Source of the DNA: Alphaproteobacteria bacterium UBA6062
GTDB taxonomy: Bacteria > Pseudomonadota > Alphaproteobacteria > Sneathiellales > Sneathiellaceae
Assembly (NCBI GenBank): GCA_002428885.1
Contig: DIYE01000218.1
Location: 1 to 8,762, forward strand
Direction of reading: 5' to 3'
Length of the DNA: 8,762 bases
Part shown: one piece after another, positions 1-5,766 of the stretch
Numbering within the stretch: the stretch's first letter is position 1
Layout of the letters: each line of letters starts with the position of its first letter
The notes under the pieces: model-generated
The model's database searches: none
What the model was told of the DNA's origin: nothing
The model's input: only the letters and a program-made list of their open reading frames with translations
Program-made: the position numbers and the translations under genes

Positions 1-873
1 TGTTATACCAACGATCTCACCCGCCTCGATTTTCATATTGATCGGTTTCTGACCAGGTTCGACCACCAGATCGCGGATTTCCAGCTTCGGTACAGAGAGG
101 CTGGACACATCCGGTGCATGCCGGTCAATATCCTGATCCAGATCGCCCACCATGGCGGTCACAATCTGCTTCACGTTAAACGGTTTTTCCAACACACCAC
201 CGAACGTACCATCACGGATCACTCCGACCCGATCGGCGATCCGCTCGATTTCGTGGAGACGGTGGGACACATACAGGATAGAAACACCCATTTCCCGCAA
301 ACGGAACAGGGTTTCAAACAGAAATTCGGTCTCCCGCTCGGAAATCGATGAGGTTGGTTCATCCAGGATCAGCAGCTTCGGGTCCGTTGCCAGCGCCCGG
401 GCGATGGCAATCATCTGCCGTTCGCTTTGCTCCAGCTCGGAAACTTCCTGATCAAAATCAATATTATCAAGACCCATCTTGGCAGCGATTTCCCGCGCCC
501 GGGCATCAATCTTCTTCGGCTGATAGAGAACAGAACCGCCCTCACCGGACAAAAGCTCTGCCAATGCCAGGTTTTCCCGGACCGTCATGGTCTGAACGAC
601 ACCCTGGTTTATGATCTGGTGAACCGTTGCGATCCCTTTGGCCGTTGCATCATGAGGCGAGGAAAAACGAACCGGCTCTCCGTCAATAAGGATCTCACCT
701 TCATAGTCGGGATAATAACCGCAGATGATTTTGATCAGCGTGGACTTTCCGGCACCATTGGCCCCGACCATGGCGAAGATCTCCCCCGGCCGAAAATCAA
801 AAGACACACCGTCCAGAGCCCGGGTCGCCCCGAAACTCTTACCAATATTGCGAACTTCAATGCCCTTGCTCAC
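1..873 (-). CDS. Sugar-type (CUT2/RbsA-like) ABC transporter ATP-binding protein, 3' end outside window
   Basis: This is the cytoplasmic ATPase that would power import of a sugar or nucleoside-like solute. The 291 residues present form a complete first ABC domain and the beginning of a second, the two-domain layout of RbsA/MglA-type proteins (about 500 residues in the family). Visible motifs are Walker A GANGAGKST (residues 37-45), Q-loop VHQ (84-86), signature LEQSERQ (147-153), Walker B LLILDEPT (167-174) and the H-loop VSH (202-204). The second domain starts near the end with LEIRDL. Translation starts at a GTG only 7 bp after the mtnK stop, with a GAGG Shine-Dalgarno 5 bp upstream, so the two genes are almost certainly co-transcribed. 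Permease and binding-protein genes are expected beyond the left edge. MTR as the substrate is inferred only from the neighbouring kinase. Confidence 0.93.
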   Translation of the reverse strand, partial: MSKGIEVRNIGKSFGATRALDGVSFDFRPGEIFAMVGANGAGKSTLIKIICGYYPDYEGEILIDGEPVRFSSPHDATAKGIATVHQIINQGVVQTMTVRENLALAELLSGEGGSVLYQPKKIDARAREIAAKMGLDNIDFDQEVSELEQSERQMIAIARALATDPKLLILDEPTSSISERETEFLFETLFRLREMGVSILYVSHRLHEIERIADRVGVIRDGTFGGVLEKPFNVKQIVTAMVGDLDQDIDRHAPDVSSLSVPKLEIRDLVVEPGQKPINMKIEAGEIVGIT

Positions 874-880
874 AGCACCC

Positions 881-2146
881 TCATTTCGTTCCGCTCAAAG
901 GAGAGATGGAAGTGGCGAGATCGACCAGATCGGAGAAAGACTTAAATTCTGACCGGCGAACCACCATTTCCGCACCCATCTTCAGAGCATTTTCTTCCGC
1001 CTTGGCCCGCTCCTGAGGATCTTCGATATCGGCGATATCAGCGACTTTGGCGAGACCAACAATCCGCCGCATCATCTTGCAGGCAGCGAAACCAATCATG
1101 TCGCTGAAGATACGCTGCATAAAGACGGTCCGAAAAGCATCCGCACTGTCGCCTGCCAGATCCTTACCAAATAAGGAACCGCCTTCCTTCGCATCATGAG
1201 CTCGCCAGAGATCCAGAAATTTTTTCTCAAACCCGATCCAGATTTCCTCCGCACATTCCAGGAGCCAGCGGCGATAGGCGGATGGATCCTTACCTATCTG
1301 CCGCTGCCGGTAATCATGGGAGAAGTAGGAGAGAAACAGATTACCGATCATAGCTCCAAGATCGAACCCCATGGGTCCGTAGAAGGAAAATTCCGGATCA
1401 ATGACAAAGGTTTCCTGCTCATTTGCCATGATGGATCCGATATGCAGATCACCGTGCAGCAAGGCTTCTGCCTTTGTCATAAAGGCGTATTTCATCTCAC
1501 CCACGGCACTGCGAACCGCCGGATCTTTCTGGATCAGGTCAATCGCGTCCTGGGAGAGCGCTTCGTTATACTCATTCGTCTCGTTATCCTCGAACGGATG
1601 GGTAAAGACGAAATCTTCGGTGATCTTGCAAAGCTCTATGTTGATGGTCTTGCCGACCTGCTGCTTTTTAACATCATGATCAAGCGCCAGGTCAGAGGAT
1701 TTGAATAACGTCTCTGCCAGGAAAGTCGAGATATGCTCTGACAGATGCGGGAAGATTTTCCCTTTGATAATCTCACCTCGCAGGATCTGATGATCTTTCA
1801 AATTCTGCATAATCACCAGAGACATATTATCCGACGAATGATAGACCTTCGGCACCAGACCAGGACAAATGCTCTCCTGAAATTCCAGCGCCATGACCTC
1901 GTGGGTCATCCTTTCGCGAGACAGCGGCCAGGACTCGCCAACCACTCGCAGAAAAGGAACGGCTTGCTTGAGAACAACAGTTTCCTGCACATTCTGCCGG
2001 TTGGTGATGATAAAAACGAAATTCAGATTGCCGTCACCGACCTCTATGATCTCCAGATCATCAAAGCCTGAAAACAACGTCTGCATTTCCGGCAAATCCC
2101 GGATGTAATCGGCAGCGGTTGTAGTATCGAGCTGATAATAGTCCAT
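881..2146 (-). CDS. mtnK: S-methyl-5-thioribose kinase (MtnK)
   Basis: The 421-residue protein phosphorylates 5-methylthioribose with ATP to give 5-methylthioribose 1-phosphate, an early cytoplasmic step of methionine salvage. It has the aminoglycoside-phosphotransferase/choline-kinase fold. Visible family hallmarks are the nucleotide loop GDGNLNFVF (37-45), Lys60 in VVLKQA, VGESWPL (69-75), the catalytic loop HGDLHIGS (231-238), the metal-binding DPEFSFYGP (250-258) and the paired arginines in CKMMRRIVG (360-361), which in the characterised Bacillus enzyme contact MTR. The frame stays open to 2278, but that would overlap the upstream regulator. I chose the ATG at 2146 because it follows an AAGG Shine-Dalgarno and gives the family's usual length and N-terminus. 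It lies 31 bp after the GntR gene and 7 bp before the ABC ATPase. No mtnA (the isomerase for the next step) is in the window. Confidence 0.95.
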   Translation of the reverse strand: MDYYQLDTTTAADYIRDLPEMQTLFSGFDDLEIIEVGDGNLNFVFIITNRQNVQETVVLKQAVPFLRVVGESWPLSRERMTHEVMALEFQESICPGLVPKVYHSSDNMSLVIMQNLKDHQILRGEIIKGKIFPHLSEHISTFLAETLFKSSDLALDHDVKKQQVGKTINIELCKITEDFVFTHPFEDNETNEYNEALSQDAIDLIQKDPAVRSAVGEMKYAFMTKAEALLHGDLHIGSIMANEQETFVIDPEFSFYGPMGFDLGAMIGNLFLSYFSHDYRQRQIGKDPSAYRRWLLECAEEIWIGFEKKFLDLWRAHDAKEGGSLFGKDLAGDSADAFRTVFMQRIFSDMIGFAACKMMRRIVGLAKVADIADIEDPQERAKAEENALKMGAEMVVRRSEFKSFSDLVDLATSISPLSGTK

Positions 2147-2177
2147 TCTTGGTATGCCTTCTTTCACAAAACACGCT

Positions 2178-2897
2178 CTAACGGCGGCGGACAATTCTGA
2201 AATCGAAAATATCGGCGCTGTAATAGTCGTTGCTGTAGCAAAGGGGGACGCCGCGGGAGTCGTAGAAAACCTCGTCAAAGAGCAGAAAGAGTCCCACTTC
2301 GCTTTTCAGCTCAGGGAGGTCACGGCGCGTCAGAACCGTGGGGCGCAGGACACTTTCTGCATGGGAAACGATACGTTCATGTTCACCGAACAATTCGAAC
2401 AGGGAACCTGAAAATTCTTCTTCTGTTGCGTCGGGCAGCAGTTTCTTCGGAACGATATCAATGCAATAGGCGGCCAGCGCATTGTCCGCCCGGCGCACCC
2501 GTTCGATCTTGGCAACCTCGTCTCCTGCCTCAATCTGCAAGCGCTCTGCCAGTTCTTCATCTGCCGGCAGGAAAGTCACTTCCAGGCGGCTCGTGGACGG
2601 AACCGCGCCAACAGCGCGGATATGTTCGGAAACCGAACGCAATTCATCCAATCCGTTTTCGAGAAGGATAGGAATTTGTCTGATGAATGTTCCCTTGCCC
2701 TGGATCCGCTCCAGAACACCGCGGCTTTCCAGATTGGCCATGGCCTCCCGCAACGTCGAACGACCAACCCCGAGCAGTTCCTGCAACTCAGGTTCCGTCG
2801 GCAGACGATCCCCGCCGGACAGCTTATTCTCCGAGATAAAGTCGATAACCGCGTCCTGGACCCGCACCTGAAGCGGCTTTTCCATCGGCAAATTCAT
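2178..2897 (-). CDS. GntR family transcriptional regulator, HutC/UTRA type
   Basis: This 239-residue DNA-binding regulator has an N-terminal winged helix (about residues 5-72, with the typical LPTEPELQELLGVGRSTLREAM helix-turn-helix stretch and the wing ending GKGTFI) and a C-terminal UTRA ligand-binding domain (about 90-235). UTRA regulators usually bind a small metabolite, often a phosphorylated or free sugar, that releases them from DNA. It is the first gene of the mtnK operon, so MTR or MTR-1-phosphate is a reasonable effector guess. Starts are possible at GTG 2909, ATG 2897 and ATG 2885. ATG 2897 is preferred because an AGGTGG Shine-Dalgarno lies 8 bp upstream. The upstream palindrome array suggests that it represses its own operon, and the last palindrome copy overlaps this start codon. 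Confidence 0.93.
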   Translation of the reverse strand: MNLPMEKPLQVRVQDAVIDFISENKLSGGDRLPTEPELQELLGVGRSTLREAMANLESRGVLERIQGKGTFIRQIPILLENGLDELRSVSEHIRAVGAVPSTSRLEVTFLPADEELAERLQIEAGDEVAKIERVRRADNALAAYCIDIVPKKLLPDATEEEFSGSLFELFGEHERIVSHAESVLRPTVLTRRDLPELKSEVGLFLLFDEVFYDSRGVPLCYSNDYYSADIFDFRIVRRR

Positions 2898-2906
2898 CTG
2901 ATGCCC
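2892..2906. promoter_or_regulatory. Operator copy 4 (degenerate) overlapping the gntR start codon
   Basis: The site ATTCATCTGATGCCC matches 12 of 15 positions of the palindrome ATTCATC-N-GATGAAT seen in perfect form further upstream. The left half is intact and the right half is degraded at its end. It covers the ATG at 2897 and touches the end of the Shine-Dalgarno. It may be a weak binding site, or a half-site kept within coding constraint. Confidence 0.5.
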
Positions 2907-2922
2907 CACCTGTCATACACAC

Positions 2923-2937
2923 ATTCATCTGATTAAT
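2923..2937. promoter_or_regulatory. Operator copy 3 (14/15 match)
   Basis: The site ATTCATCTGATTAAT differs from the perfect palindrome at a single base. It lies in the presumed 5' leader of gntR, between the main promoter and the start codon, where a bound repressor could act as a roadblock or support looping with the upstream sites. Confidence 0.7.
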
Positions 2938-2995
2938 ATTGCTTCAATTATTCTATTTTTTGGAATTCTTCCTAATAGAAGCATGAATCATTTGA

Positions 2996-3010
2996 ATTCA
3001 TCTGATGAAT
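2996..3010. promoter_or_regulatory. Operator copy 2, perfect 15-bp palindrome
   Basis: ATTCATC-T-GATGAAT is a perfect inverted repeat with one central base. It lies just downstream of, and touching, the candidate -10 region, and so would cover the transcription start of the gntR-mtnK operon. Its centre is 24 bp from that of copy 1. The C-N-G centre resembles the TGGTCNGACCA core of GntR-family FadR sites, which supports assignment to the adjacent GntR protein. Confidence 0.8.
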
Positions 3011-3039
3011 AAAATGCAAATTCATCAGATGAATGTCAA
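3009..3039 (-). promoter_or_regulatory. Predicted promoter of the gntR-mtnK-ABC operon
   Basis: On the minus strand a perfect sigma70-type TTGACA -35 box lies at 3039-3034. The -10 is weaker: CATTTT with a 17-bp spacer (3016-3011) or TTTTAT with a 19-bp spacer (3014-3009). The region is strongly AT-rich compared with the flanking genes. Transcription would start near 3000-3005, giving a leader of about 105 nt before the ATG at 2897. The embedded operators add support. The exact -10 is uncertain. Confidence 0.6.
3020..3034. promoter_or_regulatory. Operator copy 1, perfect 15-bp palindrome in the promoter spacer
   Basis: ATTCATC-A-GATGAAT is a perfect inverted repeat located directly next to the TTGACA -35 box (sharing one base with it) and filling the spacer toward the -10. 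Binding here would exclude RNA polymerase, which is the classical arrangement for a repressor operator. It is separated from copy 2 by 9 bp. Confidence 0.8.
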
Positions 3040-3070
3040 TGTAGAATTTTGATATGACCGTGAATAGAGC

Positions 3071-3571
3071 TCAGACAGCGGCTTTAAGAAAGTCTGCCAC
3101 CTGTCTTTTTGATGTGAGATGTATCCGGTTTTTCTGAAACGATTCATAGATCTGGACAAGCTCTTTGCGGTTTCGGGATCGGAATGTCAGAACATAATGA
3201 AGGAATTCCCAATCGAAACGCTCTGGACAGCCATCCGCCATATGAGAGCGAACCTTCCCACGATATTTCAGACTGCGCCAGATGACACGGGGAACGTAAA
3301 TGCGCGGCGGCAAATCGAGAAAGATCAGGGTATCCGCCAGCGCCAGACGTTGGGGCATGGATCCCGTATAATTGCCTTCAATGACCCAGCAATCCTGCTT
3401 GAGAATAGGAGCCAGTCGCCGGTCCCTCTCTTCAGGGTCCGCAAGCTCCCATCCCGGATTAAAAAATAGCTGATCCAGACTCTGCCAGGGAATATCAAGT
3501 TGACGACTAAGAGCCGCTGCAAGGGTCGTTTTGCCCGCCCCTGCACAGCCGATCAGTTGAACGCGTTTCAT
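3071..3571 (-). CDS. P-loop NTPase, FlaR/adenylate-kinase-like
   Basis: The 166-residue cytoplasmic protein has a Walker A loop GCAGAGKT (residues 8-15), a WVIEGNY segment (62-68), a Walker B-like hydrophobic strand ADTLIFLDLPP (79-89) and an RRSLxYRGKxR-like basic lid region (about 98-108: WRSLKYRGKVR). This pattern matches small proteins often labelled 'DNA topology modulation protein FlaR' or AAA/adenylate-kinase-like kinases. Their true substrate is generally unknown, and the FlaR name should not be taken as function. The ATG at 3571 is preceded by an AAAGG Shine-Dalgarno 6 to 7 bp away. It follows the deacylase gene by 61 bp on the same strand and lies 173 bp upstream of the gntR start. 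No clear terminator separates it from the operator region, so some read-through into the mtnK operon is possible. Confidence 0.85.
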   Translation of the reverse strand: MKRVQLIGCAGAGKTTLAAALSRQLDIPWQSLDQLFFNPGWELADPEERDRRLAPILKQDCWVIEGNYTGSMPQRLALADTLIFLDLPPRIYVPRVIWRSLKYRGKVRSHMADGCPERFDWEFLHYVLTFRSRNRKELVQIYESFQKNRIHLTSKRQVADFLKAAV

Positions 3572-3632
3572 AGCAAACCTTTGATAAGAGCGGGGAAAGC
3601 CGGAAAACGCGCTTCAGAACCAGGGTCAGGCG

Positions 3633-4604
3633 TTAAAAATCCAGAACCCGACCATAGCGGACAGCACTTTCCCCTTTTTTGATATTGAGGGAAGGCATAA
3701 CCATAACACAGTTGTCATACGGTGTCTTTACGGGTGTTTCGCCATCATAGCCAATCACCGTTCCTTCACTCTCCAGGATCTCCATCCCTTTATAGGCTTC
3801 GGCATACCGGAAATGATCCGTCTGGACGGTGTAAGGGCCGCTGACTTCAACAAATGTCTGCTCCGGCAAGTCAGAGGAAGACGGGCCATATTTCTCGGCA
3901 AGATCTTTCGGAATCATATCAAAGATATCAAGAAAGCGGTATGCGCTCTTGATAGCCAATTCGCCGGTTTCACGAGCCCAGTGGGTTCCGCATTCCACCA
4001 ACAGGGCGTTTTTCTGACTATCCGGATTGATGAAATCCCCATAATCCCGCATCCGTGTTCCATTGGCATGCCCGGCGTCGGAGATAACAAACTTCGGCAA
4101 ACCGACCTGTTTGGCAAGCTCCCGACCTTTCTGGACCGGACCGGCCATCATCAGCGGTGCCGGCGAAATCAGCATGGAATGGATATCCAGAACATAATCC
4201 GCCTGCTCGACAATCGGCAGCACTTCCCTCGCCCGTTTAAGTTCAACACTGTCTCTTGATCCGTTAAGAGTTTCCGGTGTCCAGACTCGATTAAAATCCT
4301 CATCTACAAAGCGAGATTTGGTTGGATCCGCCGGATTAAAACTGTGATAAGCTGCCACATTCATAAAGGCCAGCGTTAGCTTGCCCTTCAAAGGCCGGAC
4401 ATTCTGTTTAAACAGATGATCTACAGCAATGGCACCGCAAAGTTCGTTTCCGTGCACAACGGCACTGATCATCACATGTGGCCCAGGGGCACCGGAATCA
4501 AAGGTGGAAATGTAATCGATACCGGTATTGCCTTCCTTATAAGCACTGATGTCCGGTGCCTCGAGCTCAACATTGAAGACAGGATTTTCCTGATTATTCA
4601 TCAT
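3633..4604 (-). CDS. Succinylglutamate desuccinylase/aspartoacylase-family (M14-like) zinc deacylase
   Basis: The 323-residue protein is a predicted zinc-dependent amidohydrolase that would release an amino acid from an N-acyl amino acid or a related amide in the cytoplasm. No signal peptide is visible. Conserved family positions can be read directly: the zinc ligands His51 and Glu54 in VVHGNE, Asn105-Arg106 in DEDFNRVW (carboxylate binding), the third zinc ligand His142 in DIHSM, and the catalytic Glu204 in LLVECGTHW. The C-terminal part after about residue 245 forms the small beta domain of the family. Two adjacent ATG codons (4604 and 4601) follow a weak AGAAAGA ribosome site, so the start is uncertain by one residue. 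It lies 30 bp after the lysR gene and is probably co-transcribed with it. Its substrate is probably linked to the divergent peptide-type transporter. It is not clearly AstE, AspA or DoeB. Confidence 0.88.
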   Translation of the reverse strand: MMNNQENPVFNVELEAPDISAYKEGNTGIDYISTFDSGAPGPHVMISAVVHGNELCGAIAVDHLFKQNVRPLKGKLTLAFMNVAAYHSFNPADPTKSRFVDEDFNRVWTPETLNGSRDSVELKRAREVLPIVEQADYVLDIHSMLISPAPLMMAGPVQKGRELAKQVGLPKFVISDAGHANGTRMRDYGDFINPDSQKNALLVECGTHWARETGELAIKSAYRFLDIFDMIPKDLAEKYGPSSSDLPEQTFVEVSGPYTVQTDHFRYAEAYKGMEILESEGTVIGYDGETPVKTPYDNCVMVMPSLNIKKGESAVRYGRVLDF

Positions 4605-4634
4605 TTTTCTTTCTGTTTACAGAGATGTACGGTT

Positions 4635-5549
4635 TCAAGGCGTGGATTTACCATCCACAAATTTCTTGATGTAGGAGACAAAAATGCGGGTAATTTCGGA
4701 GGGGGGTTTGCCGGCGGGAAAAGCAAAAGCATACGCGTAATTCATGGGATGACGGAACGGGATGACCTCAACGCCCAGCTTGCGGTGCCGCTCAGCCGTG
4801 ATGGCATTGACGATAGTAATGCCAAGCCCCTGCTCCACAAGGACGCAAGCCATCTCAATGGTTGAGGTTTCAATGCGGAATTCCGGAATATGTCCCTCGG
4901 CCGCAAAGAGTTCTTCGAGGCGATGACGGGAATTATGCCCCCTCATTAAAGGGATAACCTGCTCCCCCATCAGATCCTTGATCTCCACTTCCTTTTTTTT
5001 CGCCAGCGGATGCCCTTTGGGCACGACACAGACCGCTTCCGGCGCCTCCAGAAGTTCCATTTTTATACCGGGATGGGAGATCGGCATGGACACCAGCGCC
5101 ACATCCACCCGGGCATTGGCAACCATCTCCATGGACATACGGCTTGTCCTGGTCTCGATAGAAATGGAGACCTCGGGATAGTCCAGAATGAACTTTTCCA
5201 TGGCTTCCGGCAGAAAACTGAGACTGAGGCTCGGAACAGCAGCGATATCGATCTGGCCTTTCCTCACACCGCCTTTATTGCGCGCCTTGTTGACAACCTC
5301 TTCGATGCCTGCGAAGGCCTTTCGGGTCTCCTCATGCAGGCGCAGGGCAATTTCCGTTGGCACCAATCGTCCGCCGACCCGATCAAAAAGAGCAAAACCC
5401 AGATCCTGTTCCAGTTGGCTTACATTCCGGCTAACGGCAGGCTGGGACAACCCAAGCCGAATAGCAGATCGGGTGGTTGATCCTTCTTCGACAACCGCAT
5501 TAAAAATCTCGAGTTGCCGGAAGTTAAGACCACTGGTGAGTTCAGACAT
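4635..5549 (-). CDS. LysR family transcriptional regulator
   Basis: The 304-residue protein has the normal LTTR length. The N-terminal winged helix-turn-helix spans about residues 8-67 (QLEIFNAVVEEGSTTRSAIR, then LSQPAVSRNVSQLEQDLG). The C-terminal periplasmic-binding-protein-like effector domain spans about 95-298. The ATG at 5549 has a modest AGG Shine-Dalgarno 8 bp upstream. The gene is divergent from the peptide ABC transporter and directly upstream of the deacylase. By the usual LTTR pattern it should activate the transporter and repress itself from the shared region, in response to the imported compound or its breakdown product. The effector is unknown. Confidence 0.94.
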   Translation of the reverse strand: MSELTSGLNFRQLEIFNAVVEEGSTTRSAIRLGLSQPAVSRNVSQLEQDLGFALFDRVGGRLVPTEIALRLHEETRKAFAGIEEVVNKARNKGGVRKGQIDIAAVPSLSLSFLPEAMEKFILDYPEVSISIETRTSRMSMEMVANARVDVALVSMPISHPGIKMELLEAPEAVCVVPKGHPLAKKKEVEIKDLMGEQVIPLMRGHNSRHRLEELFAAEGHIPEFRIETSTIEMACVLVEQGLGITIVNAITAERHRKLGVEVIPFRHPMNYAYAFAFPAGKPPSEITRIFVSYIKKFVDGKSTP

Positions 5550-5574
5550 GTTTGAGGCCTGATATCATGGCTGG

Positions 5575-5604
5575 ATTATATCCTTCGTTCGAACAGTATA
5601 CGCA
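5575..5604 (-). promoter_or_regulatory. Predicted lysR promoter
   Basis: A perfect TATAAT -10 box lies on the minus strand at 5580-5575, 25 bp upstream of the lysR ATG. The -35 region at about 5604-5598 has no good match to TTGACA (TGCGTA/GCGTAT). It coincides with the GTAT-N11-ATAC LysR box, so a bound LysR would compete with RNA polymerase. This is the arrangement expected for negative autoregulation. Confidence 0.55.
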
Positions 5605-5614
5605 TAACGCATAC
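5596..5614. promoter_or_regulatory. Candidate LysR binding box, GTAT-N11-ATAC
   Basis: GTAT at 5596-5599 and ATAC at 5611-5614 are inverted arms separated by exactly 11 bases, the T-N11-A geometry of LTTR recognition sites. The interior contains the 7-base unit ACGCATA twice in tandem (5600-5606 and 5607-5613). It lies between the divergent lysR and binding-protein genes and overlaps the lysR -35 region. Confidence 0.65.
5597..5607 (+). repeat. 11-bp direct repeat TATACGCATAA, copy 1
   Basis: This 11-base string recurs exactly at 5635-5645, a start-to-start distance of 38 bp. The copy lies inside the GTAT-N11-ATAC box, which suggests that the repeat is part of a regulator recognition or activation site. 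Confidence 0.6.
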
Positions 5615-5616
5615 CC

Positions 5617-5646
5617 TTAAAAAAGCACTATACATATACGCATAAT
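5617..5646 (+). promoter_or_regulatory. Candidate promoter of the peptide ABC transporter operon
   Basis: TTAAAA at 5617-5622 (4/6 match to TTGACA) and CATAAT at 5641-5646 (5/6 match to TATAAT) are separated by 18 bp. The poor -35 is consistent with dependence on an activator such as the divergent LysR. The start would lie near 5653, leaving a leader of about 115 nt. Confidence 0.4.
5635..5645 (+). repeat. 11-bp direct repeat TATACGCATAA, copy 2
   Basis: This is an exact copy of the repeat at 5597-5607. It overlaps the candidate -10 (CATAAT, 5641-5646) of the transporter promoter. It may be the LysR activation half-site, although a clean T-N11-A inverted pair is not visible here. Confidence 0.55.
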
Positions 5647-5666
5647 TTTGTCTACAGTATCACCAG

Positions 5667-5694
5667 GTCCGGATCGGCAACGACCGAACCGGAT
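5667..5694 (+). other. Hairpin in the 5' leader of the binding-protein gene
   Basis: CCGGATCGG (5669-5677) and CCGAACCGG (5684-5692) pair over nine positions with one A-A mismatch and a 6-base loop. The flanking T-A and G-U pairs extend the stem. No T-run follows, so it is not a terminator. It may stabilise the mRNA or be incidental. Confidence 0.35.
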
Positions 5695-5766
5695 AATGAT
5701 AACGGCATCCTTTGAATACATCCTTTGGTTAAAGGGGGGTGCAAAGTCCTTAGCAGGGAGCATAAG

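Noticed and set aside
427..945. 172-codon plus-strand open frame opposite the ABC ATPase
   Set aside because: It is a shadow of the ATPase and the mtnK end. It has low-complexity composition and no domain.
1196..1708. 170-codon plus-strand open frame inside mtnK
   Set aside because: It is antisense to a clearly recognised kinase, resembles no family, and is explained by the codon pattern of the real gene.
2147..2278. N-terminal extension of mtnK up to 2278
   Set aside because: It would overlap the end of gntR by about 100 bp, lacks similarity to the MtnK N-terminus, and the ATG at 2146 has a ribosome site.
2964..2982. Short CTTC/GAAG inverted repeat in the gntR upstream region
   Set aside because: The stem has only four base pairs and no T-run, so it is not distinguishable from chance in AT-rich DNA.
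5010..5480. 156-codon plus-strand open frame opposite lysR
   Set aside because: It is antisense to the LysR effector and DNA-binding domains, with no recognisable motif.
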